A stretch of DNA of 23,867 bases from a virus: positions 1 through 23,867 of the IMG/VR virus record IMGVR_UViG_3300046777_001092. The stretch is one strand, 5' to 3'. The translations under genes and the position numbers were made by a program. The notes below the pieces were generated by a model. That model had not been told where the DNA came from, ran no database searches, and worked only from the letters and a program-made list of their open reading frames with translations. This document shows positions 12,372 to 18,428 of the stretch, in pieces (positions within the stretch are counted from its first letter, which is position 1; each line of letters begins with the position of its first letter).

Positions 12372-13190
12372 ATGTCTACTGGAAAAATTGTTGTTGGTGC
12401 TGGTGCTGCTGTTCTGGCACTTCTGATTACTGCTGGTCAATTCACTACCATCAACACTGGTGAGAATGGTCTCTACGTCTCCTTTGATGGTAAGGTGAAA
12501 AATGAGGTTCTGACTCCTGGTATCAAATACGATGGTTTCGGCACTATCAAGGTGTTCAACACTCGTAAGATTACGGTGCAGTCAAATGACCTGACTCCTA
12601 AGACCAAAGACAACACCATTATGAAAGATATGGATGTTGTGGTTACTTATAGTCTTGCTCCCACTTCTCTGTTTGACTTCTACACTGGTTACGATATGAG
12701 TAACCACGGTGTTGCAGAGAATGGTCAGATTGAACTGATGTCCAGTTTCATCAAACGTCTGATTACTTCTGCTGTAAACCAATCGGTGGATGAATACCCT
12801 GCTCTGGAAGTGAACTCCAGTCTGGACCGTATTCAGGATACCATTCGCAACAACCTGAATCTTGCTCTGGAAAAGAATAACCTTGCTGGTAAGATTACTA
12901 TTGAGTCTGTGGTGGTTGTGAAGGCAGACCTTCCTAACGATTTGGTTGCCTCTGTGAATCGTGTGGTTGCTGCTCAATCTGCTAACAAAGAGCAGGAAGT
13001 TCGTACCAAAACTGCTCAACTGAAGGCAGAAGAGAACAAAGCACTTGCCTCTACTGTGACCAATCAATCGCTGGAATATCAGCGTAACGAAATCCTCAAA
13101 GCAGCGTTTGAGAATGGTTCTATTCAAAAGATGGTAATCATCAACGGTGCTAAGATGGACTTCCTGCCTGGTGGTTTCTCGGATAAGTGA
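12372..13190 (+). CDS. Band-7/SPFH (prohibitin-like) membrane protein
   Basis: 272 aa. Residues 4-22 are an N-terminal signal-anchor (IVVGAGAAVLALLITAGQF), followed by a Band-7 domain: GENGLYVSFDGKV, LTPGIKY, then a helix-rich region with EYPALEVNSSLDRIQDTIRNNL and, at about 185-230, the coiled-coil AAQSANKEQEVRTKTAQLKAEE. T4-like cyanophages are known to carry stomatin/prohibitin-like proteins. They probably form membrane-associated oligomers and may protect or scaffold membrane proteins, in T4 the rIIA/rIIB and host proteases being analogues by role only. Well-formed gene; no clear ribosome site, but a short leader follows the previous stop. Confidence 0.85.
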   Translation: MSTGKIVVGAGAAVLALLITAGQFTTINTGENGLYVSFDGKVKNEVLTPGIKYDGFGTIKVFNTRKITVQSNDLTPKTKDNTIMKDMDVVVTYSLAPTSLFDFYTGYDMSNHGVAENGQIELMSSFIKRLITSAVNQSVDEYPALEVNSSLDRIQDTIRNNLNLALEKNNLAGKITIESVVVVKADLPNDLVASVNRVVAAQSANKEQEVRTKTAQLKAEENKALASTVTNQSLEYQRNEILKAAFENGSIQKMVIINGAKMDFLPGGFSDK

Positions 13191-13213
13191 CCAGTTGAAT
13201 AACTGCCACATTA

Positions 13214-13235
13214 CCCGCCCATAAGGCGGGTTTTT
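13214..13235 (+). terminator. Rho-independent terminator
   Basis: CCCGCC (13214-13219), loop CATAA, GGCGGG (13225-13230) and a T5 tract. The cleanest intrinsic terminator of the window; it ends the SPFH transcript. Confidence 0.85.
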
Positions 13236-13239
13236 CCGT

Positions 13240-13245
13240 TATACT
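13240..13245 (+). promoter_or_regulatory. -10 element TATACT
   Basis: TATACT (13240-13245) lies five bases after the terminator, 24 bases before the ATG at 13269. No convincing -35: the expected position is in the terminator stem. Likely promoter for the ligase-like gene. Confidence 0.5.
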
Positions 13246-13268
13246 ATAAAAGTTAAAAAACAACACAG

Positions 13269-14174
13269 ATGAAGAACCTTCACCTTGAGCACCCCGAAGA
13301 CACCATCCTGAACGGTGATTTGACCGTGCTGGATTGGTTCGTGACTGCTGGTAATCTCAGCGTCAAGATTGACGGTGCTCCTGCAATCGTATTCGGCACG
13401 AATCCTGAGAATGGTGATTTCTTCGTGGGCACGAAGAGCGTATTCAACAAAAAGAAAATCAAGATTTGCTATACTCAGGAGGACGTGTTTGCTCTGTATG
13501 ATGAGGCAACCCACGCTAGTCTGATTGAGATTCTGTGTGCCTGCCTGAAGTATCTGCCCCGCATTAGTGGCATCGTACAGGCAGATTTCATCGGTTTCGG
13601 TGGTTCCGATGAGTACAAACCGAACACCATTACCTATAAGTTCCCTGCAACTGTTCGCCACAACATCATCCTGGCACCTCACACCGAATACTATACCGAA
13701 ACCACGATGCAGGATGCGATAGCATCTCCGATTGTGGGTCAACTTGATGATACCGACTTCGTGAAGTTCGTGAAACCTCAGGCATACATCCTGCACAATC
13801 AGGATAGTTTCGCTGATGTTGAAGAGGTGTGCAACTTCGCCCGCCAGATGGCACAAATGGTGACGTTCGTTGATGGTAAGAAACTGGCGGAAATCAAGAA
13901 ACAAATCAACGCTTGTATTCGCTCTGGTGTTAGTGTTGACCCTGAGGACTTTGATTGTGACCCTAACCTGATTCGTTTCTGGAAACTGGTAAAGAGTATC
14001 AAAGAGGATTGCCTGTTCCTGTGCCGTAATGACGGTCCCGAAGCATACATCGGGCACGACCGTATTGATGCCGAAGGTTATGTAATGGCGAATGAGTTTG
14101 GTATGTTCAAACTGGTGAATCGTGAGTCCTTCAGTTATGCCAACTTCACCAATATAAAGGCATGGAATAAATAA
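13269..14174 (+). CDS. Nucleotidyltransferase (ligase/capping)-motif protein
   Basis: 301 aa. It has KIDGAPAIVFG (Lys33 in KxDG, motif I, where ATP ligases and capping enzymes carry the covalent nucleotide), FFVGTKS (possible motif III/III-a region), and near the C-terminus AEGYV (Glu269-Gly270, motif IV) followed by FKLV (Lys281, motif V). All three sites are in the right order. The family resembles an uncharacterised cyanophage protein (DUF6267-type by memory). If functional it would adenylylate or guanylylate a nucleic acid end or a small molecule. Overall similarity to a known ligase is not evident, so substrate is unknown. Higher G+C and CTG-rich codons than upstream genes. Lies just before two capsid-targeted genes. 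Confidence 0.65.
   Translation: MKNLHLEHPEDTILNGDLTVLDWFVTAGNLSVKIDGAPAIVFGTNPENGDFFVGTKSVFNKKKIKICYTQEDVFALYDEATHASLIEILCACLKYLPRISGIVQADFIGFGGSDEYKPNTITYKFPATVRHNIILAPHTEYYTETTMQDAIASPIVGQLDDTDFVKFVKPQAYILHNQDSFADVEEVCNFARQMAQMVTFVDGKKLAEIKKQINACIRSGVSVDPEDFDCDPNLIRFWKLVKSIKEDCLFLCRNDGPEAYIGHDRIDAEGYVMANEFGMFKLVNRESFSYANFTNIKAWNK
14166..14173 (+). promoter_or_regulatory. Late-promoter-like AATAAATA
   Basis: AATAAATA overlaps the stop codon of the ligase-like gene and lies 13 bases before the ATG at 14186. Same octamer as before the 14391 gene; both downstream products look like virion internal proteins, which are late products in T4. Together these support late promoters. Confidence 0.5.
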
Positions 14175-14185
14175 AAACAAAAAAC

Positions 14186-14353
14186 ATGAAGACGTTCTTT
14201 CAGTTTCTTGAGGATATTGATAAACTCAGATCCTATGAAAAGACAAGACATGAAGATGATACTTATCAATCATCGGTACAAAGACTACAGAATCCAAGAC
14301 TCAGGAAACTGAGAAGATATTTAAATAAAGAGATCGGAAGGTTTACCGTTTGA
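14186..14353 (+). CDS. Small protein with capsid-targeting-like N-terminus, 55 aa
   Basis: Product starts MKTFFQFLEDIDKLRSYEKT. The first ten residues resemble the T4 internal-protein capsid-targeting sequence (MKTYQEFIAE), cut by the gp21 prohead protease after (L/I)xE. Here the site is FLED, so cleavage is uncertain. The rest is basic and charged (QNPRLRKLRRYLNKEI), suiting a DNA-associated head protein. No other evidence. Confidence 0.55.
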   Translation: MKTFFQFLEDIDKLRSYEKTRHEDDTYQSSVQRLQNPRLRKLRRYLNKEIGRFTV

Positions 14354-14356
14354 TAA

Positions 14357-14364
14357 AATAAATA
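14357..14364 (+). promoter_or_regulatory. Late-promoter-like AATAAATA
   Basis: AATAAATA lies 27 bases before the ATG at 14391, immediately after the previous stop. Spacing fits a late promoter with a short leader. Confidence 0.5.
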
Positions 14365-14390
14365 CAATCAGTATTTACAGTATCTTCAAA

Positions 14391-15053
14391 ATGAAGACAT
14401 TCGCAGAATTCATTGAAGAAGCAAAAAGAATTAGAATTCTACGCACGGCACATTATACTTCGGCATCAAATAAAGAAAATATTCTCAGATCTGGTTTCAG
14501 AGATTCCCCATCAACTGGTACATATCATCCAGATGATAAAAAAGGAATTGTTTATACCACACCATCATCCAGAGTTGGTAATGACTATGGATCTTCCAGA
14601 GTAAATCTTAGAATTGTCAATCCAAGAATGACGAATACCGATTCTCCAAGAGATTTTGGTAAAAACATCAAAAATTGGATGTCAACGGCATCCGACGAAG
14701 ACATTAGTAATAAAAAAGGAAAACCAACCAGTTCGGTTGACCAGGCAAAGGCAGCATTTAAAAAAGGATCAAAAATAGTAAGAGTTCCCAATGCTCATGG
14801 TGGTTTTACTCCAAAACCAGGACAACCACAAGGATCTTATGTAATGATTGATAAGGATATTGCAAATCGTTCCATTGATAAGAATCCCAAACCAACCATA
14901 AAAACAAAGAATAAACCAAAAAGAGTGCAGACAAAACCAAAACCAAGAATGTCTGGATCACTGGGTAGTTCTGGTTCCTCTTCTGGTACAAAATCATACA
15001 CTCCAGGTGCTGGTGGTAGATTCGGAATTGGTGGAGTTGGACTTGCCGATTAG
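14391..15053 (+). CDS. Capsid-targeted protein with ADP-ribosyltransferase-like domain
   Basis: 220 aa. Residues 1-11 (MKTFAEFIEEA) match the T4 capsid-targeting sequence with an IEE/A prohead-protease site, so the mature protein would start at Ala11 and travel inside the head. Residues about 18-80 look like an ART fold: RTAHYTSASNKENILRSGF (His21-Tyr22 where ARTs bind NAD), GIVYTTPSS (beta strand with Tyr/Ser-Thr) and NDYGSS. This recalls T4 Alt, an ART injected with the DNA, but is much smaller and not clearly homologous. The third ART motif (a Glu or Gln) is not identified. The C-terminal third is Lys/Pro/Ser/Gly-rich and disordered. Confidence 0.65.
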   Translation: MKTFAEFIEEAKRIRILRTAHYTSASNKENILRSGFRDSPSTGTYHPDDKKGIVYTTPSSRVGNDYGSSRVNLRIVNPRMTNTDSPRDFGKNIKNWMSTASDEDISNKKGKPTSSVDQAKAAFKKGSKIVRVPNAHGGFTPKPGQPQGSYVMIDKDIANRSIDKNPKPTIKTKNKPKRVQTKPKPRMSGSLGSSGSSSGTKSYTPGAGGRFGIGGVGLAD

Positions 15054-15067
15054 GACACTTTGACAAC

Positions 15068-15111
15068 TGGCACACAGAGTACCGTCATACACCCCAGTCT
15101 GCCCTTATAAT
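15068..15111 (+). promoter_or_regulatory. GGCACA element plus TATAAT, no clear hairpin
   Basis: TTGACAACTGGCACAC at the start matches the family, but the usual GGGGTCT stem is absent. TATAAT is at 15106-15111, and the ATG at 15141. A weaker or remodelled member of the cassette family. Confidence 0.5.
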
Positions 15112-15140
15112 AAGAGGGTCATCAACAGAACACCAATCCC

Positions 15141-15371
15141 ATGACAAAGGATCAAATCAATTCCTTCATTGATTATGTGATGTCGTTTTATGGTCCTGAT
15201 GAATTGTATCCCATCAAGGGAATCAATCGCACACTGATTCGCAAGGCAACTCAAGATGTGATGAGGATTTCCAAGATCAAGAATATTCCCTTCTTCTGTG
15301 GTGACAGTTATGATCGTGAGCAGGTTGCAGAACTTCTGACTTCTAAGTACAATCTTTCTTTTGTCAAATGA
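15141..15371 (+). CDS. Hypothetical protein, 76 aa
   Basis: Starts MTKDQINSFIDYVMSFYGPD and is helical, with a basic middle (RTLIRKATQDVMRISKIKN). It recalls cyanophage small proteins but no function. Stop overlaps the next ATG by four bases. Confidence 0.65.
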   Translation: MTKDQINSFIDYVMSFYGPDELYPIKGINRTLIRKATQDVMRISKIKNIPFFCGDSYDREQVAELLTSKYNLSFVK

Positions 15372-15526
15372 TTGATTACGGTTTTTATTCACAAGAAGAA
15401 CTAACCAAACTTGATGATTCTGATTTGTCCTTTGAAATTGCAGATGTATCAATTCTAAACAGTTCAGATGCCGATGATTATCTGGATCTTCTCATTAGTG
15501 AACTTCAACGACGTAATTCTAAATGA
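15368..15526 (+). CDS. Hypothetical acidic protein, 52 aa
   Basis: Product MIDYGFYSQEELTKLDDSDL then helical with LDLLISELQRRNSK at the end. The pattern 'E-EL.KL-D-DL ... L...L..R' looks like a small helical binding protein. ATGA overlap at both ends. Confidence 0.55.
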   Translation: MIDYGFYSQEELTKLDDSDLSFEIADVSILNSSDADDYLDLLISELQRRNSK

Positions 15527-15753
15527 CCAAGTACCGTATCATTTCCCGCCCATCTTTTCTTGATCCAACCAAAAGGCATTATGTTGCACAGTACAAGTCT
15601 CTGAATCTAATTTGGAAGGATGTTGACTTTAATCCCATCTATCCAGGATGTGCCAAAAGTCCTCATATTGAACATGTAGAAGAGTTCATTGATGCAGTCA
15701 TTAATGACAAACAAATTGATCTCTCAGAAAAAGTTGTCAAAGTTTACGAGTGA
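15523..15753 (+). CDS. Hypothetical protein, 76 aa
   Basis: ATGA overlap with the upstream gene. Starts MTKYRIISRPSFLDPTKRHY; beta-rich first half with HYVAQYKSL, acidic C-terminal helix. No family recognised. Followed by the secreted protein after seven bases. Confidence 0.62.
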   Translation: MTKYRIISRPSFLDPTKRHYVAQYKSLNLIWKDVDFNPIYPGCAKSPHIEHVEEFIDAVINDKQIDLSEKVVKVYE

Positions 15754-15760
15754 TTTAAAC

Positions 15761-16117
15761 ATGAAACTCAAACTGTTCCTTCTGTTCACCATTTTTCCGT
15801 TCCCTGCCCTTGCAAACCCAGTGTTCAAGTACACGACACCATGTGTTCTTGAATCCTCTAATACCATCAGCGAGGACGTATGTACCGTCGTAGAAACCCG
15901 TCAAAAAACAGGAACTCTCAAGACTCGAAACATTTATTCCAATAAGTTCAAGGTGACAATCAAATCCCGAATGGATCCAGAAAAAGGACTACTAACATGG
16001 GATTCTCATAATAAGTACGAGTACAAATGGGAATACAAACCTGGTTCCCATAAGAGCACGGATCCTTATACTTATGTGATGCCAGGTGTAATGCTACAGA
16101 GTGTTAGTTGGTACTGA
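15761..16117 (+). CDS. Secreted small protein with signal peptide, 118 aa
   Basis: The ATG at 15761 is preferred over an upstream start at 15689. Residues 1-17 (KLKLFLLFTIFPFPALA) are a Sec signal with an ALA/NP cleavage site. The mature part starts NPVFKYTTPC and has two Cys near the start, a beta-rich middle (RNIYSNKFKVTIKSRMD) and ends VMPGVMLQSVSWY. Phage-encoded exported proteins are rare outside lysis genes. I recall the same protein in cyanophages, without known function. Likely goes to the periplasm. Confidence 0.72.
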   Translation: MKLKLFLLFTIFPFPALANPVFKYTTPCVLESSNTISEDVCTVVETRQKTGTLKTRNIYSNKFKVTIKSRMDPEKGLLTWDSHNKYEYKWEYKPGSHKSTDPYTYVMPGVMLQSVSWY

Positions 16118-16120
16118 ATT

Positions 16121-16591
16121 ATGTCACGTCGTAATGTTTGGTTGACTTTTGATGAATGGAATCTTATCAATAAAGAACTTTCTGATCAAAAGTATCATTC
16201 TTTTCAACTTTCTGCAAAACAGGTTAATCAATGGAAAGATGATATGAAGAGATATTCTTTTTATGAAAATCGTAAGTTTGAGCGAGTGGGTATCTATCCT
16301 GAAGTTGAAGAGGTGAAATCCCCAAGGGCATTAAACATTCTGTGTCGTGAAGGATGGAGACCACAAGACATGTATTATGTTATGAAGTCTTCTTATGATT
16401 TCATTGGATTCATTATTAATCACTGTGATGATGTGAACATGGATACAACTCTTGAAGAATGGGAAAATATTCGTAATCGTATGAATGATGTAATTGATAA
16501 GTCAGATAATAACATCTGGTTTGAGCATGATCTTATTGGACTGTACCGTTCTCTATCTGATACATTGTCTTACGCAAACCATAACGGTTAA
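16121..16591 (+). CDS. Hypothetical protein, 156 aa
   Basis: Begins three bases after the secreted protein gene. Highly charged, helical, aromatic (LTFDEWNLINKELSDQKYHS; ENRKFERVG; TTLEEWENIRNRMND). No domain recognised. Its 3' end overlaps the C-terminal codons of the minus-strand HNH gene by 59 bases in a convergent arrangement. Confidence 0.6.
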   Translation: MSRRNVWLTFDEWNLINKELSDQKYHSFQLSAKQVNQWKDDMKRYSFYENRKFERVGIYPEVEEVKSPRALNILCREGWRPQDMYYVMKSSYDFIGFIINHCDDVNMDTTLEEWENIRNRMNDVIDKSDNNIWFEHDLIGLYRSLSDTLSYANHNG

Positions 16592-17078
16592 TGTATTCTT
16601 CTAATGATTCATTTAAAATGTTATGAAAAAATTCTATTTCTGCGGGAACAGGAATACCCTTGATTACACTTGCATAATGAACCAATTTAATCATATCACT
16701 CATTTCTTTGTTTAACCTAATTGTATCTGTATCTAATTCATCAGATTCTTTGGATACTTTTCTACCAATCCATTCAAGATTAGTTAAGGTATTATTCTTT
16801 AAGTCTCCGTCCTTGTGATAGATTCCCCAGGAGTTTGATGGATTAGGTAAAAAGGCAGATGCAACAATTCTATGTACATAACAGGTTTTTACTTTACCAG
16901 TGTTATTGGATAGTTTAACAATTGCATATCCGTCTTTTTTTGAACCACCCCAACTTGGTTTGAGTTTATGTATTTTATTCCATTTGGTAGAAAAGATGTC
17001 TCCATTAATTGTAACGAAGTAATCATTATAATCTTCTAACCCAGGAATGTCTGATAGTTTTCTGGTTACATCTGCCAT
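16533..17078 (-). CDS. NUMOD4/HNH homing endonuclease-like protein
   Basis: 181 aa, the only clear minus-strand gene. The N-terminus (IPGLEDYNDYFVTINGDIFS) is a NUMOD4 DNA-binding motif (w..i.g.e..Y.Vs..G.vfs), followed by a lysine-rich segment and an HNH_3-type core: YVHRIVASAFLPNPSNSWG, then YHKDGDLKNNTLTNLEW. His of VHRIVA and the His/Asn of HKDGD...NN...NLEW are the expected catalytic and metal residues. The usual N before H in 'vNHiDG' is Tyr here. C-terminal part (after about 110) is unassigned, perhaps target recognition. Free-standing HNH nucleases often spread between phages. Confidence 0.85.
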   Translation of the reverse strand: MADVTRKLSDIPGLEDYNDYFVTINGDIFSTKWNKIHKLKPSWGGSKKDGYAIVKLSNNTGKVKTCYVHRIVASAFLPNPSNSWGIYHKDGDLKNNTLTNLEWIGRKVSKESDELDTDTIRLNKEMSDMIKLVHYASVIKGIPVPAEIEFFHNILNESLEEYINRYGLRKTMYQIENGTVQ

Positions 17079-17115
17079 AAATTACCTTACTTTTTTATTT
17101 TATAAGGTAATTTAT
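17077..17115. repeat. 13-bp inverted repeat at the HNH start
   Basis: ATAAATTACCTTA (17077-17089) is perfectly complementary to TAAGGTAATTTAT (17103-17115), with a T-rich 13-nt loop. It overlaps the HNH start codon. It could be a terminator/operator, or mark an insertion border. Confidence 0.75.
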
Positions 17116-17193
17116 ATGTAACTTTGTGTGAAAATGAGAATAAATTTATGTTAGTATTGTATAATGGTAGTGTTATATCTTATAAATCTTCTT

Positions 17194-17213
17194 TAATACC
17201 TTATAATACCTTA
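17194..17213. repeat. Tandem TAATACCTTA repeat, two copies
   Basis: TAATACCTTA occurs twice head to tail, followed by TAAACG. It shares TACCTTA with the inverted repeat at 17077, so a repeated AT-rich binding site is possible. Confidence 0.6.
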
Positions 17214-17228
17214 TAAACGTTTATAAAT

Positions 17229-17333
17229 GTGTCTGGGTCTTGTGAGCTAAGCGAGCGTAGCATAAGATTCTGAGTTTGTCAACCCCCACTCCCGCCGAGA
17301 CACTATAAGGACCGTCACAAGACTCAAAGACAC
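17229..17333. repeat. Long-range inverted repeat with internal stem
   Basis: GTGTCT..GTCTTGTGA (17229-17245) is complementary to TCACAAGACtcaaAGACAC (17315-17333): nine plus six paired bases around an internal loop. Inside, TCTTGT/ATAAGA and GCTA/TAGC (17238-17267) make another small stem. 17229-17303 is also 75 bases with paired GTGTCT/AGACAC ends, but no tRNA arms fit. Possible RNA structure or protein-bound site; strand unknown. Confidence 0.5.
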
Positions 17334-17384
17334 TTATATTATTATATAATACTATCGTTATATGACATTTTTGCATTATAAGTG
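17331..17384. repeat. Inverted repeat CACTTATA/TATAAGTG
   Basis: CACTTATA (17331-17338) and TATAAGTG (17377-17384) are complementary. The enclosed AT-rich stretch holds TATAAT-like sequences (about 17346), so possible weak promoters. Part of the 408-base region without genes (17079-17486). Confidence 0.45.
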
Positions 17385-17398
17385 CTATATATTCTTAT

Positions 17399-17455
17399 AA
17401 GACTCTCGACGAGACTGGCACTAGACTTGCATCTCGTCGAGTCTTATGGTATAAT
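17399..17455 (+). promoter_or_regulatory. Operator-like palindrome and extended -10 promoter
   Basis: AAGACTCTCGACGAGA (17399-17414) pairs with TCTCGTCGAGTCTT (17432-17445) except for two bulged bases. A perfect extended -10, TGG-TATAAT (17447-17455), follows, and TTGCAT at 17427-17432 sits 17 bp before it as a weak -35. The right arm of the palindrome overlaps the promoter spacer, where a repressor would be expected. Strong AGGAGG at 17468-17473 follows for the next gene. Confidence 0.65.
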
Positions 17456-17486
17456 TACACAGTCACCAGGAGGATCTCGACGAGTT

Positions 17487-17636
17487 ATGTACGACGACTA
17501 CGATCTCGACTATACATACACCAACGACTATGCAGATCTCGACGAGGATTATGCACTAGATGCACATGATCTCGACGAGGACTATGCACGAGATTCATAT
17601 GATCTCGAATCGCTTGCATATCGCCACTACGCATGA
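17487..17636 (+). CDS. Asp/Tyr-rich repeat protein, 49 aa
   Basis: Preceded by AGGAGG (13 bases before the ATG) and the promoter at 17447. Product MYDDYDLDYTYTNDYADLDE, then DYALDAHDLDEDYARDSYDLES and a neutral tail. It has 17 Asp/Glu and 10 Tyr in 49 residues, only two Arg, and repeated DLDEDYA. The codons for these repeats contain the motif CTCGACGAG, which also forms the promoter palindrome. A very acidic protein could mimic DNA or bind a host factor; that is speculation. Frame also open upstream but the ribosome site fixes this start. Confidence 0.7.
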   Translation: MYDDYDLDYTYTNDYADLDEDYALDAHDLDEDYARDSYDLESLAYRHYA

Positions 17637-17667
17637 TAGAATCTAGCACACATCGCAACGAGTTCTT

Positions 17668-17820
17668 ATGATCGCACAGAAACGCATGGTACAAGTTACA
17701 CTAGACATTATGTGTTATGATGACCTAGACCTACAGGATATTGACTGGAAGGAACTCTTAGACCTTGAAGGTGATGAGGAGGTGTACGCTAAGGTGAAAG
17801 ACTACGCTGATCTATTCTAA
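17668..17820 (+). CDS. Small acidic protein, 50 aa
   Basis: Product starts MIAQKRMVQVTLDIMCYDDL and continues DLQDIDWKELLDLEGDEEVYAKVKDYADLF. The pattern 'L...YDDLDL.D.DW..LLDLEGDE.V' matches a tiny family I recall in cyanophages. Short; function unknown. The real start might be the internal ATG at residue 7. Followed by a terminator. Confidence 0.62.
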   Translation: MIAQKRMVQVTLDIMCYDDLDLQDIDWKELLDLEGDEEVYAKVKDYADLF

Positions 17821-17843
17821 CATAAGAACCAAAACCTGTCAAG

Positions 17844-17879
17844 AGCGGTATCGAGCAATCGGTATCGCTTTTTTCTTTA
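17844..17879 (+). terminator. Rho-independent terminator
   Basis: AGCGGTATC (17844-17852) pairs with GGTATCGCT (17861-17869) with two G-T wobbles, loop GAGCAATC, then a T-rich tract (TTTTTCTTT). Confidence 0.75.
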
Positions 17880-17964
17880 TGTGCCAGATGTATAAGTGTC
17901 ACCAGACCCACCTAGAATCCCCCGGAAGGTGCTTATAGTTAGTGGGACACACAAGGACACCTCA

Positions 17965-18096
17965 ATGTTCACTTCTGAAGAACTGACGGTCATTTATGAG
18001 ATCCTGGATTCTCATAAGAATTATGTTGACGATGTAGAACTTGAGGTGCTAATTCGGGAGATTCTGAATAAGATTCACTATGACCTGACACCCTGA
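17965..18096 (+). CDS. Small acidic helical protein, 43 aa
   Basis: The ATG at 17965 is preferred to the GTG at 17896. Product MFTSEELTVIYEILDSHKNY, then DDVELEVLIREILNKIHY. Acidic helical 'EEL..I.E.L' pattern as in neighbours at 20114 and 20645. Just upstream, TATAGTTAG may be a weak -10. Confidence 0.55.
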   Translation: MFTSEELTVIYEILDSHKNYVDDVELEVLIREILNKIHYDLTP

Positions 18097-18100
18097 GAAC

Positions 18101-18134
18101 TGGCACACGGGGTCTTGTGTCCTCATGAGATCCC
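18101..18134 (+). promoter_or_regulatory. ACTGGCACA hairpin cassette A
   Basis: GGGGTCT (18109-18115) pairs with AGATCCC (18128-18134) with one G-T wobble. The loop reads TGTGTCCTCATG. Upstream GGCACAC can instead pair with the loop's GTGTCC. Downstream ACATTG-type -10 is weak. The element begins at the preceding TGA. Confidence 0.65.
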
Positions 18135-18165
18135 TGTTACATTGCATTTGTCCCCGAGAAACCTC

Positions 18166-18348
18166 ATGACTTACAAGGATCTTCTGAGTAATCTGCAAAA
18201 TCTGACTGAGGAACAACTCAATCGTGAGGTGATTCTCTATAACTTTGATGAGGATCTGCTTCTTGATAATGAAGTGACGGAAGTTCGTGTCACCAAGTAT
18301 GATGCTCCAGGACTGATTTCTGCTGGTACACCTTACATTGTGTTCTGA
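18166..18348 (+). CDS. Hypothetical acidic protein, 60 aa
   Basis: The ATG at 18166 was chosen; the frame opens upstream inside the cassette (18115). Product MTYKDLLSNLQNLTEEQLNR, then acidic beta-rich (FDEDLLLDNEVTEVRVT). Possibly an 'EEQLN.eV' binding protein. Stop TGA starts cassette B. Confidence 0.6.
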   Translation: MTYKDLLSNLQNLTEEQLNREVILYNFDEDLLLDNEVTEVRVTKYDAPGLISAGTPYIVF

Positions 18349-18360
18349 CACTTCAGAAAC

Positions 18361-18403
18361 TGGCACACGGGGTCTTGTGTCCTCATGAGACCCCTGACAT
18401 ACT
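18361..18403 (+). promoter_or_regulatory. ACTGGCACA hairpin cassette B
   Basis: GGGGTCT (18369-18375) and AGACCCC (18388-18394) form a perfect 7-bp stem; the right-hand base change relative to cassette A (AGATCCC to AGACCCC) restores pairing. CATACT at 18398-18403 is a possible -10. Confidence 0.7.
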
Positions 18404-18428
18404 TACATCGTTCACCACTCACAACACC

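Noticed and set aside
12582-13211. 209-aa open frame on the minus strand
   Set aside because: Antisense to the SPFH gene and crosses its terminator; no recognisable motif.
13239-14180. 313-aa open frame on the minus strand
   Set aside because: It is the antisense shadow of the ligase-like gene, whose KIDG and EGYV motifs show that the plus strand is coding.
17229-17303. tRNA gene (75 bases, paired ends)
   Set aside because: Only the outer six pairs fit; no D, anticodon or T arm can be drawn on either strand.
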